A stretch of DNA of 24,500 nucleotides from Chrysomallon squamiferum (GCA_012295275.1 CM022669.1:13338172-13362671), one strand, 5' to 3'; shown: positions 1 through 11,040, numbered from the stretch's first letter. Notes: generated by a model not told the origin, from the letters alone. Numbers and translations are program-made.

Positions 1-122
1 TGTAACTGTTTCTTAGTGAATTAAAATGCAAACTAATTATACGAGATACAAACATACATTTTTTGTTAATATAAATACATAGGTAAACAAAATGTTTTCA
101 TTAATGATTCCTAACATACTGG

Positions 123-128
123 TTTATT
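123..128 (-). terminator. Candidate poly(A) signal of the C9orf85-like gene
   Basis: AATAAA on the minus strand about 80 bases past the TAG stop, followed downstream by a T-rich stretch (TTTTG near 80-90). This is a plausible end for a short 3' UTR. In such AT-rich DNA the hexamer alone is weak evidence, but position and context fit. Confidence 0.45.
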
Positions 129-207
129 TCGCAATTTGCTACCTCTCCTTAAGCATACTCTTAGTTTAGCAGCATATACTGATATAGTATTCATATCTGT
201 CTTCCCA

Positions 208-1655
208 CTAACAGAAGCTCATATCATAGTCTTTATCAGCAAATGGCTCAAATGATCGACAACGAAGTCTATCACCATTCAGTCCTGCATTCTTAATTAT
301 AAAGTCAACAAAATATATATAAATTAAAATTACTCACTTCTTTTCCTCTCTGGTAACATTTCAAGTTCTTTTTTCAACTGACTGTCCTGAATTGCTTGTT
401 CAGCTGGTGAAAGAGTAGACCTGAAATAAACAACAAAAGTATTCAAAAGATAATTACTGCAATAAATGTAATCAATTTGTATTTCATAAATTTGATGTTT
501 AACCCTTTTAAACGCTGTTTTCACATTAATGTTTGGTACATTTTAGTGAAAAAAAGAAAAAAAAGAAGAATGCCTTGGATAATACAATGTGATAACTGGT
601 AAATTATTTCGATTTTTTTTTTAATTGATAACTAACTGTTATGTAACATACCAACAATCCTGCTCGCGATTATAATAGTCTAATTTGGAAATGGGATCTG
701 AAATAGTTTGGTTTGGGAAGTCTATTCTCTATTTTCAATCATTTTTTAAAAACATTTAAAACAATTTTTGCCATGGTTATTTTTCTTCATCAGGAGAATG
801 GTTAAACTGATGAAATTAATTAATAATCGTCTTGCTGTTGTTCAGTTTCTTTCACTAGCAACCGCCCCTAAAAGATACATACGTAGAGACTATTTCTTTC
901 TTTTCACCACATTTGGCACAGACATTACGAGCTGAGGCACAAGACGAACACAATGTGTAATAGGCTTGTTTGATAGATCTCTCAGAACAGCTGACACTGG
1001 AAAACAGAAATTACTAGTATTAAAAATCAGAAAAATTACCACTTTTATTGATAAAATAATGCCTTGCAGTAATGATTCATCCAGATATTTGCAGAAGTAG
1101 ACAATGAATGTGTATATATATATATATATATAAAGTGCAAGAAACAAGATTTAAAACTGTCTTATTTTCTAATACACCAACTCTTATTTCTGGTTGCATA
1201 CTTAATTATTTCAACACAGTATTTTATTTATTCATGCATAGTATAACTGTAAACTTTTAACTGTTACTGTTAACAAAACTAAACTGTTTATCTGTAATGT
1301 AATAAACAAGAGTCAATCCTAGACTTCACAAAAGTAGGGGGAATAACAGAATTATGATAAACTTTACTTTCATATAAAAACAAAATTTAAGAAACATATG
1401 CCTCCGTTGATCTCATGGTTGCTGGTTTTTTTGTAAAAATTATTACCATTTTCTTGGTACAGTCAGTGGCTTGTATTTGCGGTATTTTATTTTCCACTCA
1501 ATTTTTTCTTTGCATCTCTGACAAATTCCCCCAAGATTGAGACTTTTGATGGTCTGCATCTTCTTGCTCTTGTCATGGAGGTCGTTTTTGAAAGCTCTCA
1601 CATTCTGGTGTTTTGGAGCACCAGTTTTCTTAACATTACCTTTTTGTGAACTCAT
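208..1655 (-). CDS. C9orf85: DUF2039 zinc-ribbon-like protein, C9orf85 homologue (4 coding exons)
   Basis: Coding exons on the minus strand, in transcript order: 1655-1447, 996-883, 420-338 and 284-208. All have GT donors and AG acceptors, and the frame closes exactly to give 160 residues. The protein starts MSSQKGNVKK and contains KHQN, then CQRC (Cys45/48), KYKPL, KC-VSC (Cys70/73), LCSSC (Cys86/89) and VCAKCG (Cys96/99). The four CxxC pairs suggest two zinc-binding sites, the signature of the DUF2039/C9orf85 family. From about residue 110 there is a charged, probably helical tail, including PAEQAIQDSQLKKELEML. The last exon supplies an ending of DYDMSFC followed by TAG; its acceptor has a weak pyrimidine tract, so it is the least certain exon. 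The molecular role of the family is not established to my knowledge. An AG after a pyrimidine run lies six bases upstream of the ATG, so the first exon is probably in the 5' UTR. The gene is divergent from ABHD17. Confidence 0.88.
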
Positions 1656-2809
1656 TGTAAACTGGAAAAAAATAAAATTAAAAAAATCAATAAACAAACA
1701 AAATAATAATAAGAATAAATAAATAATAATAAAAAAAATCAAACAAATAAATATATAAAAAATAAAAATGAAAAAAATAAAATAAAATAATTTTATATAG
1801 ATTAAACAGCTAACTATACGATGGGAGAATTAGATATAATTATCAGTGGTTATTGATATTATAATTTTGTTTATCAAGTGATAACTATATAATCTTGCCA
1901 TACAACAAGGGTTTATTCTCTGTGCAGATGTTTTTAACTAACAATAAAACAAAACAAAAAGGGATAAAATAAAACTAAATAATAAATATTTAAAATAAAT
2001 AAATGTATTCCTGAGAAAATAATTCTTTCCCCTTACCTCAGTAAAGAAGAAAAGAATATCTTTAAAATTTTGATTTAGACTGCATAATTTAAAACCTTAA
2101 TGAAACTATTTTGCCAATGGCAATGCCAACAATAACTAAATATTTTGATGTATGAAAAAAAAAAAAAAAAAAAAAAAAAAATTTAAATGTCACCAGAAGA
2201 AAATACAGGACTATTTAACTTTTAAGATAATTAAATCATAAATGTGCATTATCATGATCTTTTTGATTTTGAACACTGATAAACTAGTCATTATTCAATT
2301 ACTTCAATATCTGTTTTTCACTAAAGTTATTGTGAGGTGGGGTTTGTGTTAATTTTTAACTTTTCTAACTGATTTAATTTTAATATATATTAATATTTAT
2401 ATAATAATAATATTTATTCATTTTATATTTTAATTATTTGTCACTTTCAAGTAAAGGAGCTGAATCACTGAAATGTTCAAACTAATATAATTAATCATCA
2501 TCAACCTCTCTAAAACATAACAATCATGAATCACTCATTCACAGTGTCGATGAAAGCTGAAATAGATTCGAACTATCTCACACTTTCTCATGATTCTGTC
2601 ATTTCTCTCTCAGTCGGCAGTCGACAGAGTCGTTGATAATTTGGGAATATAAGTTCTTAATTTCATTATTATAATTATTTAATAGTCCAAATGAATTTAC
2701 CTTTCAGAATATGTATATGAAATAAATATAATTAATATCGTTCACCCAGATACTACAAATTAAGATACATCACGAACATGTGGCGAAACAAATGAATTAC
2801 GTACTCACA
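1656..2809 (-). other. Probable 5' UTR intron of the C9orf85-like gene
   Basis: On the minus strand, TTTTTTCCAG ends six bases before the ATG (acceptor AG at 1662-1663), so 1656-1661 would be UTR. A strong donor, GTGAGTACG, begins at 2808. Joining them gives an intron of about 1.15 kb with a non-coding first exon ending at 2809. The intron is AT-rich and holds a 27-base poly(A) run (2155-2181). A GC-richer patch near 2600-2632 containing GTCGAC might be another UTR exon or a regulatory site. Transcript data would decide. Confidence 0.4.
2155..2181. repeat. Poly(A) homopolymer, 27 bases
   Basis: Uninterrupted run of A inside the probable 5' UTR intron of the C9orf85-like gene. It could be the tail scar of a retroposed element, but no body or target-site duplication is visible. 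Confidence 0.85.
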
Positions 2810-3522
2810 AAAGTCTTTACTGGCTTAGGACCAAAACACATAAATCGATGATGTCACAAATTGAAACCGGAAACTCATAAATGACTATTTTTACGGAATC
2901 GAGTAAAATGTATATTTTAGTTCAGCACTGTGTGCGGATACACAGAAACGCATACGCATATTTAAAATAAGTAATATCTAAACAAAAACAGACATTCCAT
3001 TGTTATTGACAAGCTAATAATATTTACTTTCGAAAATGTTCGAAGTTCATAATAATTTTAATAAAATCCTGGTAGTTGCTGGGGAGGGGGGACATTTTTT
3101 TTTACAAAAAGAACATGGCCTTTCATAACTCTTTTTGATATTACTGATCAAATATCAGCACTTGTTTTCAGAAAATAGATTATATTCATATGCGGGTGAC
3201 CAACATGCAAATGCTCATTATAGTTCTGAATCTGATCATTTTGGAAAACTATGTTAGATTTACAATTTATATATATTTCACACATTTTTTAATTATTATA
3301 ATTATTTGTCTTACCTTATGTCATGTATAAACTTTACTGACGAAAACCATTACATATCATAACTGAGTGTGAATATAATAGCTTTAACATATATATTCAA
3401 TTTTTATCTTACACCCGAATATACGATGGATGTCTGATATCATGTTTTATTATCTGCCAATATCGTCTGTGCATGTATTATAAAACCCATTTAAATATAA
3501 ATAATATTTTCAGACAAAAGTA

Positions 3523-3524
<2 letters not shown>

Positions 3525-3563
<39 letters not shown>

Positions 3564-3614
3564 AAATCAACAAACAACAACATAATAATAATAGTAGTAG
3601 TAGTAGTAGTAGTA

Positions 3615-3668
<54 letters not shown>
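3525..3668. repeat. Poly(A) followed by (TAG)n/(TAA)n microsatellite
   Basis: About 37 A residues (3525-3561), then a short CAA-rich bridge, then TAATAATA, a block of TAG trinucleotides and a block of TAA trinucleotides to about 3668. The TAG block embedded in TAA suggests a point change spread by slippage. It lies in the middle of the divergent promoter region. Confidence 0.9.
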
Positions 3669-3962
3669 TAACTCTAAAGTATAAATGTTATGAATCGAAA
3701 CTGCATAATTATATTGATCTTCTTTTTGTTATATACACTGGATGACATTGCATGAAAAATAGTTCTCACAAATTGTTATCCGGCGTACGTACAAATAGCT
3801 AATGATCAACTCTTTCGAGATTTAAGAATCAGAAAATTAAAATTATTTTTAACTTAGATAACTAAATTATAAACAAATATTATCATAAAATCTTTTTGCT
3901 TGAGCCATATACATTTTTATTTTATTTAATTTCTGAGTAAATATCGGAAGTTATATTTCGTA

Positions 3963-3974
3963 CATGACGTCATG
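3963..3974. promoter_or_regulatory. Perfect CRE palindrome upstream of ABHD17
   Basis: CATGACGTCATG, a 12-base perfect palindrome with the full cAMP-response-element core TGACGTCA at 3965-3972, about 165 bases before the ABHD17 start codon. Such sites bind CREB/ATF bZIP dimers and are common in animal core-proximal promoters, including bidirectional ones. Binding here is inferred. Confidence 0.55.
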
Positions 3975-4138
3975 ACATGGTGAATGTTGTTGGGAGAGCA
4001 AACAATATTGCTATCAATTTTGTGCTAGAAATCACTAGTTAATGACATTACGAATGGTTTCGTCAATAAGATCACTATAACAGATTATTGGAGTATTTAT
4101 ATATTCCTTTGTAAGTCGAATAATTTGTTAAATCGGCC

Positions 4139-6136
4139 ATGAATGGACTATCGCTGAGCGAGCTTTGTTGTCTGTTTTGTTGTCCGCCATGTCCATCTCG
4201 AATTGCTGCGAAACTGGCATTTCTTCCACCAGAGCCAACTTATTCTCTGGTGTCAGACGAAACTGGTTCAAGATATAGTTTACATCTGACAGACCGAGCA
4301 GAATGGCAGTATTCTCAGAGAGAATTGGATTGCATTGAAGTATTCATGACCAGAACATCAAAAGGAAACAGAATAGCTTGTATGTTCTGCCGATGTTCTC
4401 CAACTGCTCGATTTACAATCCTGTTTTGTCATGGCAATGCTGTGGACTTAGGTCAGATGAGCAGTTTCTATATTGGACTTGGTTCTCGAATCAACTGCAA
4501 TATATTTAGCTTTGATTATTCAGGTTATGGCGCTAGTTCGGGTAGGCCTGCTGAGAAGAATCTTTATGCGGATGTGGATGCAGCATGGCAGGCACTTCGA
4601 ACACGCTACGGTATCAATCCACAGAATATAATTCTTTATGGACAGAGTATAGGAACTGTGCCAACTATAGATTTGGCCTCGCGCTATGAAGTTGGAGCAG
4701 TGGTTCTCCATTCACCATTGATGTCTGGAATGAGGGTCGCTTTTCCTGATACAAAAAGAACCTGGTTCTTTGATGCCTTTCCAAGGTTTGTATGATATAT
4801 AATTTATTATATATATTTTTTTATATTTATTATGGAATAATAATCATAAGAACATATTTTAATCATTACTTTAATTGCCAAAAATATAGCACAACTGGTG
4901 TTGTGTCATATGATCATGTGGATGCAATAATTACCAAGGTGCCATTCATCATTTATCACTTGGGAAATTTATTTTAAAGACAAAGTAATAAATGGTTAAT
5001 TTTTTTATGGTAATAAGTGAACATTATGTTACTCGGTACTTGCAGGTGGTCAGATGCAGTGAAAATTTGAATTAGTGAGAACATAATTCTAATAAGATAA
5101 AACAGATTGGCATGTTTATCAAAATATTTTTTTCAAGAAACATACCCAAACTGTCGAGTTTCCTTGTTCAGCTTTATAAATTATGTTTTTTATGTTAACC
5201 TTAATTATCAGTCTTGTCTACAAATCTTTTTGGCTGATTGTATTGTTACTTTAAGATAATTGCATCTGCCATAATGTTTAACTATATATACTACAGTATA
5301 CTAACTATATATAATGTGCATTATTTCAGTCTTGGTCACATTACCATAGCAGTTGTTTAAAGAAAATGTTTTTTGAGAAAGCATACCAAGTGTATGCATT
5401 TTACCAATTAACTTCTAATGGAAACTAAATAATTATTTCCTCAAAACTCAAATGGATTACTATTAATGTATTATATATATATATATATTTTTGCTTAATT
5501 ATTGCTGTTATTTTACTTAGTACCTTATTCCATTCATCAGTTACATACATTAATTAATTTAATTTTTTTTAAAGTATTACACCCTTATGATCTACTCCAT
5601 TCCCTGAGAATTAATTATTAAATAATTACCTGTCAGCCAGTTTAAAAAATTTTTTTTAGTTACCTTGAATTGCTAGTCTTTGTGTCATTTTACATAGATT
5701 TGTGTAGAAGTTATTTTGTTGGTACATGGTTTTAATTGTTTAAAAAAAGGTTTATTTTAGATTACATAGAATATTTTATATGTAATACATGTATTTAAAT
5801 ATGACTAAATACTAATAAATGAACACTTGTCCTTTTCAAATTTGAATCCAGTATTCTTTAATAACATTTTTTTTAAAAATAATAATGGTTAATGTTTATC
5901 TTTGTTAATTTTCTAGTATTGACAAGGTTCCAAAGATAACGTCGCCTGTACTTGTCATTCATGGAACAGAAGATGAAGTCATCGACTTCTCCCATGGCTT
6001 GGCAATTCACGAACGCTGTCCCCGTGCTGTAGAGCCACTGTGGGTGGAAGGTGCTGGCCACAATGATGTCGAACTTTACAGTCAGTACCTTGAGAGATTG
6101 AAAACTTTCATCAGCATCGAGTTAGCCAGCAATTGA
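4139..6136 (+). CDS. ABHD17: ABHD17 family alpha/beta-hydrolase, protein depalmitoylase (2 coding exons)
   Basis: Exons 4139-4785 and 5917-6136, intron 4786-5916 (AG/GTTTGT donor, TTTTCTAG acceptor), giving 288 residues, the length I recall for human ABHD17B. The N-terminus carries a cysteine cluster (Cys10, 11, 14, 15, 18) that in the family is palmitoylated and anchors the protein to plasma and endosomal membranes. The fold follows: oxyanion region [10 protein letters not shown] (97-106), nucleophile elbow YGQSIGT with Ser170, acid HGTEDEV with Asp235, and GAGHND with His264, so the triad is complete. Family members hydrolyse the thioester of S-palmitoylated proteins such as N-Ras and PSD-95. 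The start is supported by the near-identical [19 protein letters not shown] opening of vertebrate ABHD17 proteins. The vertebrate A, B or C paralogue cannot be assigned. The stop is UGA in an unusual readthrough-prone context, described separately. Confidence 0.96.
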
Positions 6137-6322
6137 CTAGAGGATGGCTTAGGAGACGACATAGACCATTCAAACGTGACAGAGGAACACACAGACACCA
6201 GCACACAGGAAGCAATTAATGGACTGGAAATGGAGGCCCTCAATAACCAGTCACATGATTCTTCAGCTGATTCGGCTGATGCTGCTGTGGAAAATAACTT
6301 TACTCTGGAGCGAATTGTGTGA
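6137..6322 (+). CDS. Candidate stop-codon readthrough extension of ABHD17
   Basis: Directly after the UGA stop (6134-6136) the same frame stays open for 61 codons to a second UGA at 6320-6322. The first stop is followed by CTAG, the UGA-CUAG context of known metazoan readthrough genes (for example AQP4, OPRL1, MDH1, LDHB). The extension is about 46% GC by hand count, against clearly AT-richer sequence after 6322. It encodes 16 Asp/Glu, one Arg and no Lys, unlike the Lys/Asn/Phe/Ile-rich product expected from random AT-rich UTR. It begins LEDGLGDDID and ends FTLERIV. A full readthrough product would have 350 residues with an acidic, probably disordered tail. Alternatives are a recent stop mutation truncating an ancestral tail, a base error at 6134-6136, or plain 3' UTR. 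Conservation in relatives would decide. Confidence 0.6.
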   Translation, partial: LEDGLGDDIDHSNVTEEHTDTSTQEAINGLEMEALNNQSHDSSADSADAAVENNFTLERIV

Positions 6323-6463
6323 CATGGCCTGAAACATTCACCCTTTAAAATCACATTAATAATATTTAACTCTTTTAAAAAAAAAAAAAAAACTCTGATT
6401 ATTTTACTTCATTTTTTTTTTCATTAAATTATGACAGGAAAATATTAATCTGATAACTCTTAA

Positions 6464-6469
6464 AATAAA
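6464..6469 (+). terminator. Candidate proximal poly(A) signal of ABHD17
   Basis: AATAAA about 140 bases after the second in-frame stop, followed at 6489-6512 by a T-rich downstream element. This would give a short 3' UTR. Other AATAAA hexamers occur further on, so alternative sites are likely. Confidence 0.45.
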
Positions 6470-9400
6470 GAACAATAATGATTCCAATATTTTTTTTCTT
6501 TCATTATTTATTTATTGAAAGGCTAAACCGAAATAGATAAATTAATAAATGTTGAATAAATTTGAAAATAAATAAAGAATTCACTTTTGGTTTTTGTTTT
6601 TATGGCAGTAGTTAACTTGATTTTTTTTTTGGTTATTTTTACATGTCAGTTTATGGAGAAAAAAAGAATAGAAAAAAAAAAATGTGAATTTTGGGGTGAA
6701 TAGTTTCTTGTGTCACATGTTTCATTAGCTGTCTGGTTCCTTTATGCAGATTTCTTATAATTCCTGAAGCAAATCAACAGGCTATTTTGTAACAGTGTCA
6801 CATTTTAATTTAAATAATATAAATTTATAAATACAGCATGAATTCAACTTATGAAATATATAAAATATTTTGCATAAACTACTGAATAAATGGGAAATAT
6901 ATTTTGCTATTTTTAACAAGTAAAATATTAACTAGCTTATGGATGAATGCAGAAACATAATTCTGTTACTGATAAAAACATTTTAATAGTTATTGACAAC
7001 TCCCAGAATGGCTAGATATAAATAGCATTAAAACAAATAAAGATTTATAAAACAAAAACAGCTTAAAACAAATGAGATTGCTAGTTATAAATTGAAAAAC
7101 ATTTCAGAACTGTATATTAATTTTCATATTGTGATACATTAATAATCAAAATGTATTTAATTTGAAGAAAATGAAAATATTTGTTAATAGTTTATTTTCA
7201 AATAATATATAAATTTTTTATTATTATATTTTTTTTTTTTGGGGTTATAAATGTAAAAGATAATTAAAAATGCATGTTGTTTTCAGCTTCAGGTTTGTAG
7301 TTACTGAAAGCTTTTAAAGGACCAAAAACAAATAACAACAAAAAACTGTCTATCTTGTCTCCCAAGCCAGGGACAGACTTCTCGTGTTCATGAGGGTGGG
7401 GGTGCATGTAAAAGGATAACATTTTTCTTTTCACCTGTTCCATTAGTTTAGTTTCTTTTTCTAGTATATGTAACTGAAAACAAAAAAAAGAAAAAAGGAA
7501 AAAAATGATAACAAAAAAAAACAACAACTAAAAAACAGAAACAAGGAAAGACACCCAAAACAAATTAAAAAATTTAATAAAATGAAGGAAAACATGCACT
7601 TTTGGTGAAATTAATGTATTATGTATGATGACTTTGCCTTTAATGTTTTGTTTCCTTTTCATTTCTTTCTTGTTTTGTTTAGTTTTGATTTTTGTTCTAA
7701 TTTTTGTGAAATTCAGATAATTTTTAATGTGCTCACTCTGCATGCTAATTAGATGTGATATTTGTTGTTTAGTTGATGTATATTATGCTATTGATTTTTT
7801 ATTTTGTTTTTCACTTCTAGAAAATATTTTTAACATGTTTAATTTCACGTGCTTGTCAATTTAAAAAAAGATTTTTTTTCATTATTTATTAATATTATGT
7901 TTTTAAAATAAGAATGATGTTATCAAATTACAATTGCGCACTAATGTTTTGAAAATTTAACTGTGGTTAGTGAAAAATGTATATTAAGCTGGCACAATAC
8001 ACTGGGATAATATCAGCCATGAGGGATTTTTTATTTATTTATTTTTTGTTTTTAAATAACTGTATCATAACTAGTTATTCATTACTGGAATTATAAAATG
8101 AATCAGAGAACATAAGAATAGCAATCATCAAATATCTGTTCACATTTCAAAACTGAATTTTTTTCTGGACACACCATAAAAATTAAACATTCAGCTAAGA
8201 TGTATGGAGAGAGAGAGAGCTGAAAATAAAATTGTTTCGAGAAAATCCAATCATGTCTAAACAAATTCAGTGTGTTACAGTTATTTTTAGTGTTCGCATC
8301 TTCTAGTCATCAATTATGAATAGCTTCAAGTTAAATTTTCATCAGTTGATTTATATAGCACTCTCTTTTTGCAGTGTGTAACTATGGCTTGATCTAATTT
8401 ACAGCAACTTCTTTTTCCAGCTCACTGAAAATATAATGATCAATTCCTGATTCTGCTCAGGTTCGGTGTATTGTATGATAGTTAGCAATGGACTAAACTG
8501 ATTTGTATGGTGGTATTTTGGAAGATCTTAGATTCTTACTATGATATGTAAACTGGTCTGTGGGTAGTGGCTATCACTTAGTGCATCTTGCAGTATCAGT
8601 TTTCATTTGCTTATTGGTGTGTATATAGATATGTATGGTTACTAAGATACTGATAAAACTCTGTGTGTGGTATGACTTGAAATTTGATTTGACCATTGTT
8701 GTTTCAGGTATGTTGGCTATTGCTTGGAAAGGAATTAAACCAGTTTAAAATGTAATTTAAAACTGTCTTTTCTGGCTACCAGTCGATTATGCCTGCATTT
8801 TATGGCTTTTGAAACATTGGTTAGTTTGCTTGTCATTATGGAAATAATTTAAAAAAAAAAGCTGTATTCTGTCTCTGTTAAGTGACTAACTTTCTTGTAT
8901 TTTGTATTGCTTTCTGGTTCCATATTTTTTTGTCTTGTCTGGTCATTTTTTTAATTTTTTTTTTTTAAATTTAATTTGCATACAGAATTGAAATTTTTAA
9001 ATGTTTTAATAATAGAATTGGTTGGGGAAACTGGTAACGTTTGCAGAATGCCAATTCTAATTCTAGTGATTGGGGGAAGAAAGAAAAAAATGTCACTAAG
9101 CTGTTACTAGTGTTTCACCTTCTGCTTTTGTATTTATTTTTATTTTTTATTCAGTATGGAGTGAAAACACACTGAGTATTAGAATTGCTGAGTTATATGT
9201 TACAATGTCAATGTTATATTTAAATGTATTTTGTTTGCAGTTCTCTAATGATACTTTTATTTTGTTGAGTCTTGAATCGATTTGTATTGTGATGTAGATT
9301 TTTCTCATGCTCAGATTTTGTTAAATTAATTTTGAGTGCCATTTTGTTGTTTTTCCTCTAATTTCATGCAGTAAGTCATTGTCTAGCTAATATTTCAGAT

Positions 9401-9950
9401 GTTATTGTAACCATAGCCAAGTATTTTTTTGTCCAGTGAATAACAAGAAATTAACTTATAGTTAAGCTCTGATTGTTTGCAGTTTTAACAATACACAGTT
9501 TGTTGTATGTCTATAATTATTTCTCCTGTTGCTCACAATTAACAATAATGTTGGTAATGAAATATTAATTCTAAACATTTAAACATTTTTTTTTATATAG
9601 TGAACATTATTATATCAGATATTCAGTATTTTTCATAATGATGAAATTGCTTTTGATGCTATTTTTTCCAATTAGTGTTTTAAAAATGTATTTATTTATT
9701 TACTTTTTTTTTTTTTATTATTTGCATCTGGATTTTTTCATTGGGGCTGCTGTGGTTGCAAACTGTTTTGTTTTTCTTTATACCTTGTTTAATTTTGTTG
9801 TGCATGTTTGATTCTTAGAAGTATTATTTGCTATGTAAATTGTAGGTGATTCTAGAATATTGTTGTTAACTTTGTCATTTTGTCACAATAAATCAAATAA
9901 TTCGAAAGATTTAATAAAATAAAACAGTGCTTTATGTATTTTTGTATTAA
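6470..9950 (+). other. AT-rich region, possible long ABHD17 3' UTR
   Basis: No convincing coding exon on either strand. From about 8.3 to 9.9 kb the plus strand is noticeably richer in T than A and in G than C, in keeping with transcription in this direction. It ends with a cluster of AATAAA signals at 9887, 9913 and 9918 and a T/GT-rich stretch after them. A 3.7-kb 3' UTR is therefore possible but not shown. The minus-strand open frame near 7.26-7.53 kb has an acceptor-like start and an AG/GTGAAA within it, but no recognisable similarity. Confidence 0.35.
9887..9923 (+). terminator. Candidate distal poly(A) signal cluster of ABHD17
   Basis: Three AATAAA hexamers (9887-9892, 9913-9918, 9918-9923) followed by GTGCTTTATG and TTTTTG-rich sequence, at the point where the T/G-rich strand bias upstream fades. 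Assignment to ABHD17 is inference only. Confidence 0.3.
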
Positions 9951-10524
9951 CATAGTAAAGACATTTAAGTTTTTTTTTTTTTAATTCTGTTACAAGACGA
10001 ATGTCAAAAATACCTTTCATTGCTTTTCAAAGCGATAATAATTCCATATATACATAAAATATCTTTAATTATACAAAAACAACATTTTAAAATCTGTTAA
10101 GACATCAACTGGCTTTCTGTTTTTTAATATTTATTTTTGGAATATCCATGTTCATGTTAAATTTAATAACAGTTAACATATAAATGAAAAATAATACATA
10201 CATGTATACATATATATGTTCAGAAACCAATCCTTTTATATTGACCAGTACGTAAGTAGATATCAACATTTCATCAATTAATCATATGTGCCCTCACCCT
10301 GCACTGTATATAAGTATATATATATATACACATGTAAATATGTATGAAAGTGCAGATTAAATGCAGCAGATAAAAAAAAAAAAATATCCATGATTTGATG
10401 ACACTGGGAAGGTGTGTGATTGATATTCAGAATCATTATTGTGGTCCAAACTAATTGCCTATTTGGCAGATACAAACTGGACCGTTTTACATATACAGAT
10501 TGTTTATTTTAATTATTTCCTTTT

Positions 10525-10637
10525 TTTTCTTTCTTTCTTTCTAATTTTTTTTTCTTTCTTTCTTTCTTGTTTCAGACTCTTTGGTGTGGGTTTTCTGTTT
10601 TAAAGATATTTAACAAAAAAAAAAAAAAAAAAAAAAA
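10525..10637. repeat. (TTTC)n tract and poly(A) run
   Basis: CTTT/TTTC tetranucleotide blocks at roughly 10525-10568, then unique sequence, then 23 A residues at 10615-10637. Low-complexity DNA only. Confidence 0.8.
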
Positions 10638-11040
10638 TGTTTTGACAGATTAAAAATCTGTTCTTGAGACTGATCAGCTTGTGTGATTTAATAAATGTAC
10701 AGAAATATTTTTTTTGGCTCGTATTTTCGTAATTTATGTCAATATGTGAGAAAAACGTACAAACATGTTAAATGCAACTGATGTAGTATTTATTTGATAT
10801 CATGTCTATTTTTTATTTAATAATTGCCTTATTTAATTTAATATAATTTTTTGTTCATTTTATTTTTTTATTATTTAATTTATACATTTATATTGTTCTA
10901 TTTCTCAGTTTGACATCTTGTACATACCTTTTTTCTTCTTCTTCATTTTCTCAGTTAATTTATTTTCATAGGATTAATCTTTTCATTTTTGAAGAATCTG
11001 TGACACAAACACACATTCATATGTTCATATTTTCCCAAGG

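Larger units (their letters stand above)
2810..4138. promoter_or_regulatory. Shared divergent promoter region between C9orf85-like gene and ABHD17
   Basis: Head-to-head intergenic interval. At the minus-strand end there is a CCGGAA ETS-like core near 2866-2871 and TGATGTCA-like sequence near 2850. At the plus-strand end there is a perfect CRE. Between them lie generic AT-rich DNA and the low-complexity tract at 3525-3668. No TATA box with convincing position was seen for either gene, in keeping with housekeeping promoters. No ORF here resembles a protein. Confidence 0.5.

Noticed and set aside
4792-4977. Plus-strand frame just inside the ABHD17 intron
   Set aside because: AT-rich intronic sequence directly after the donor; the family sequence resumes at 5917.
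6134-6136. UGA of ABHD17 as a selenocysteine codon
   Set aside because: The ABHD17 family has no known selenoprotein, the position is beyond the conserved fold, and I could not identify a SECIS-like element by eye. The CUAG context points to ordinary readthrough.
6082-6354. Minus-strand open frame opposite the ABHD17 end and extension
   Set aside because: No recognisable protein. Its openness follows from the plus-strand codon constraints and is itself mild support for coding on the plus strand.
7264-7527. Minus-strand open frame of 87 codons with an acceptor-like TTTTCAG and charged helix-like residues
   Set aside because: No recognised family, no partner exons with matching phase, and N- and C-terminal parts are low-complexity AT-rich translation. 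A short UTR or chance frame is more likely.
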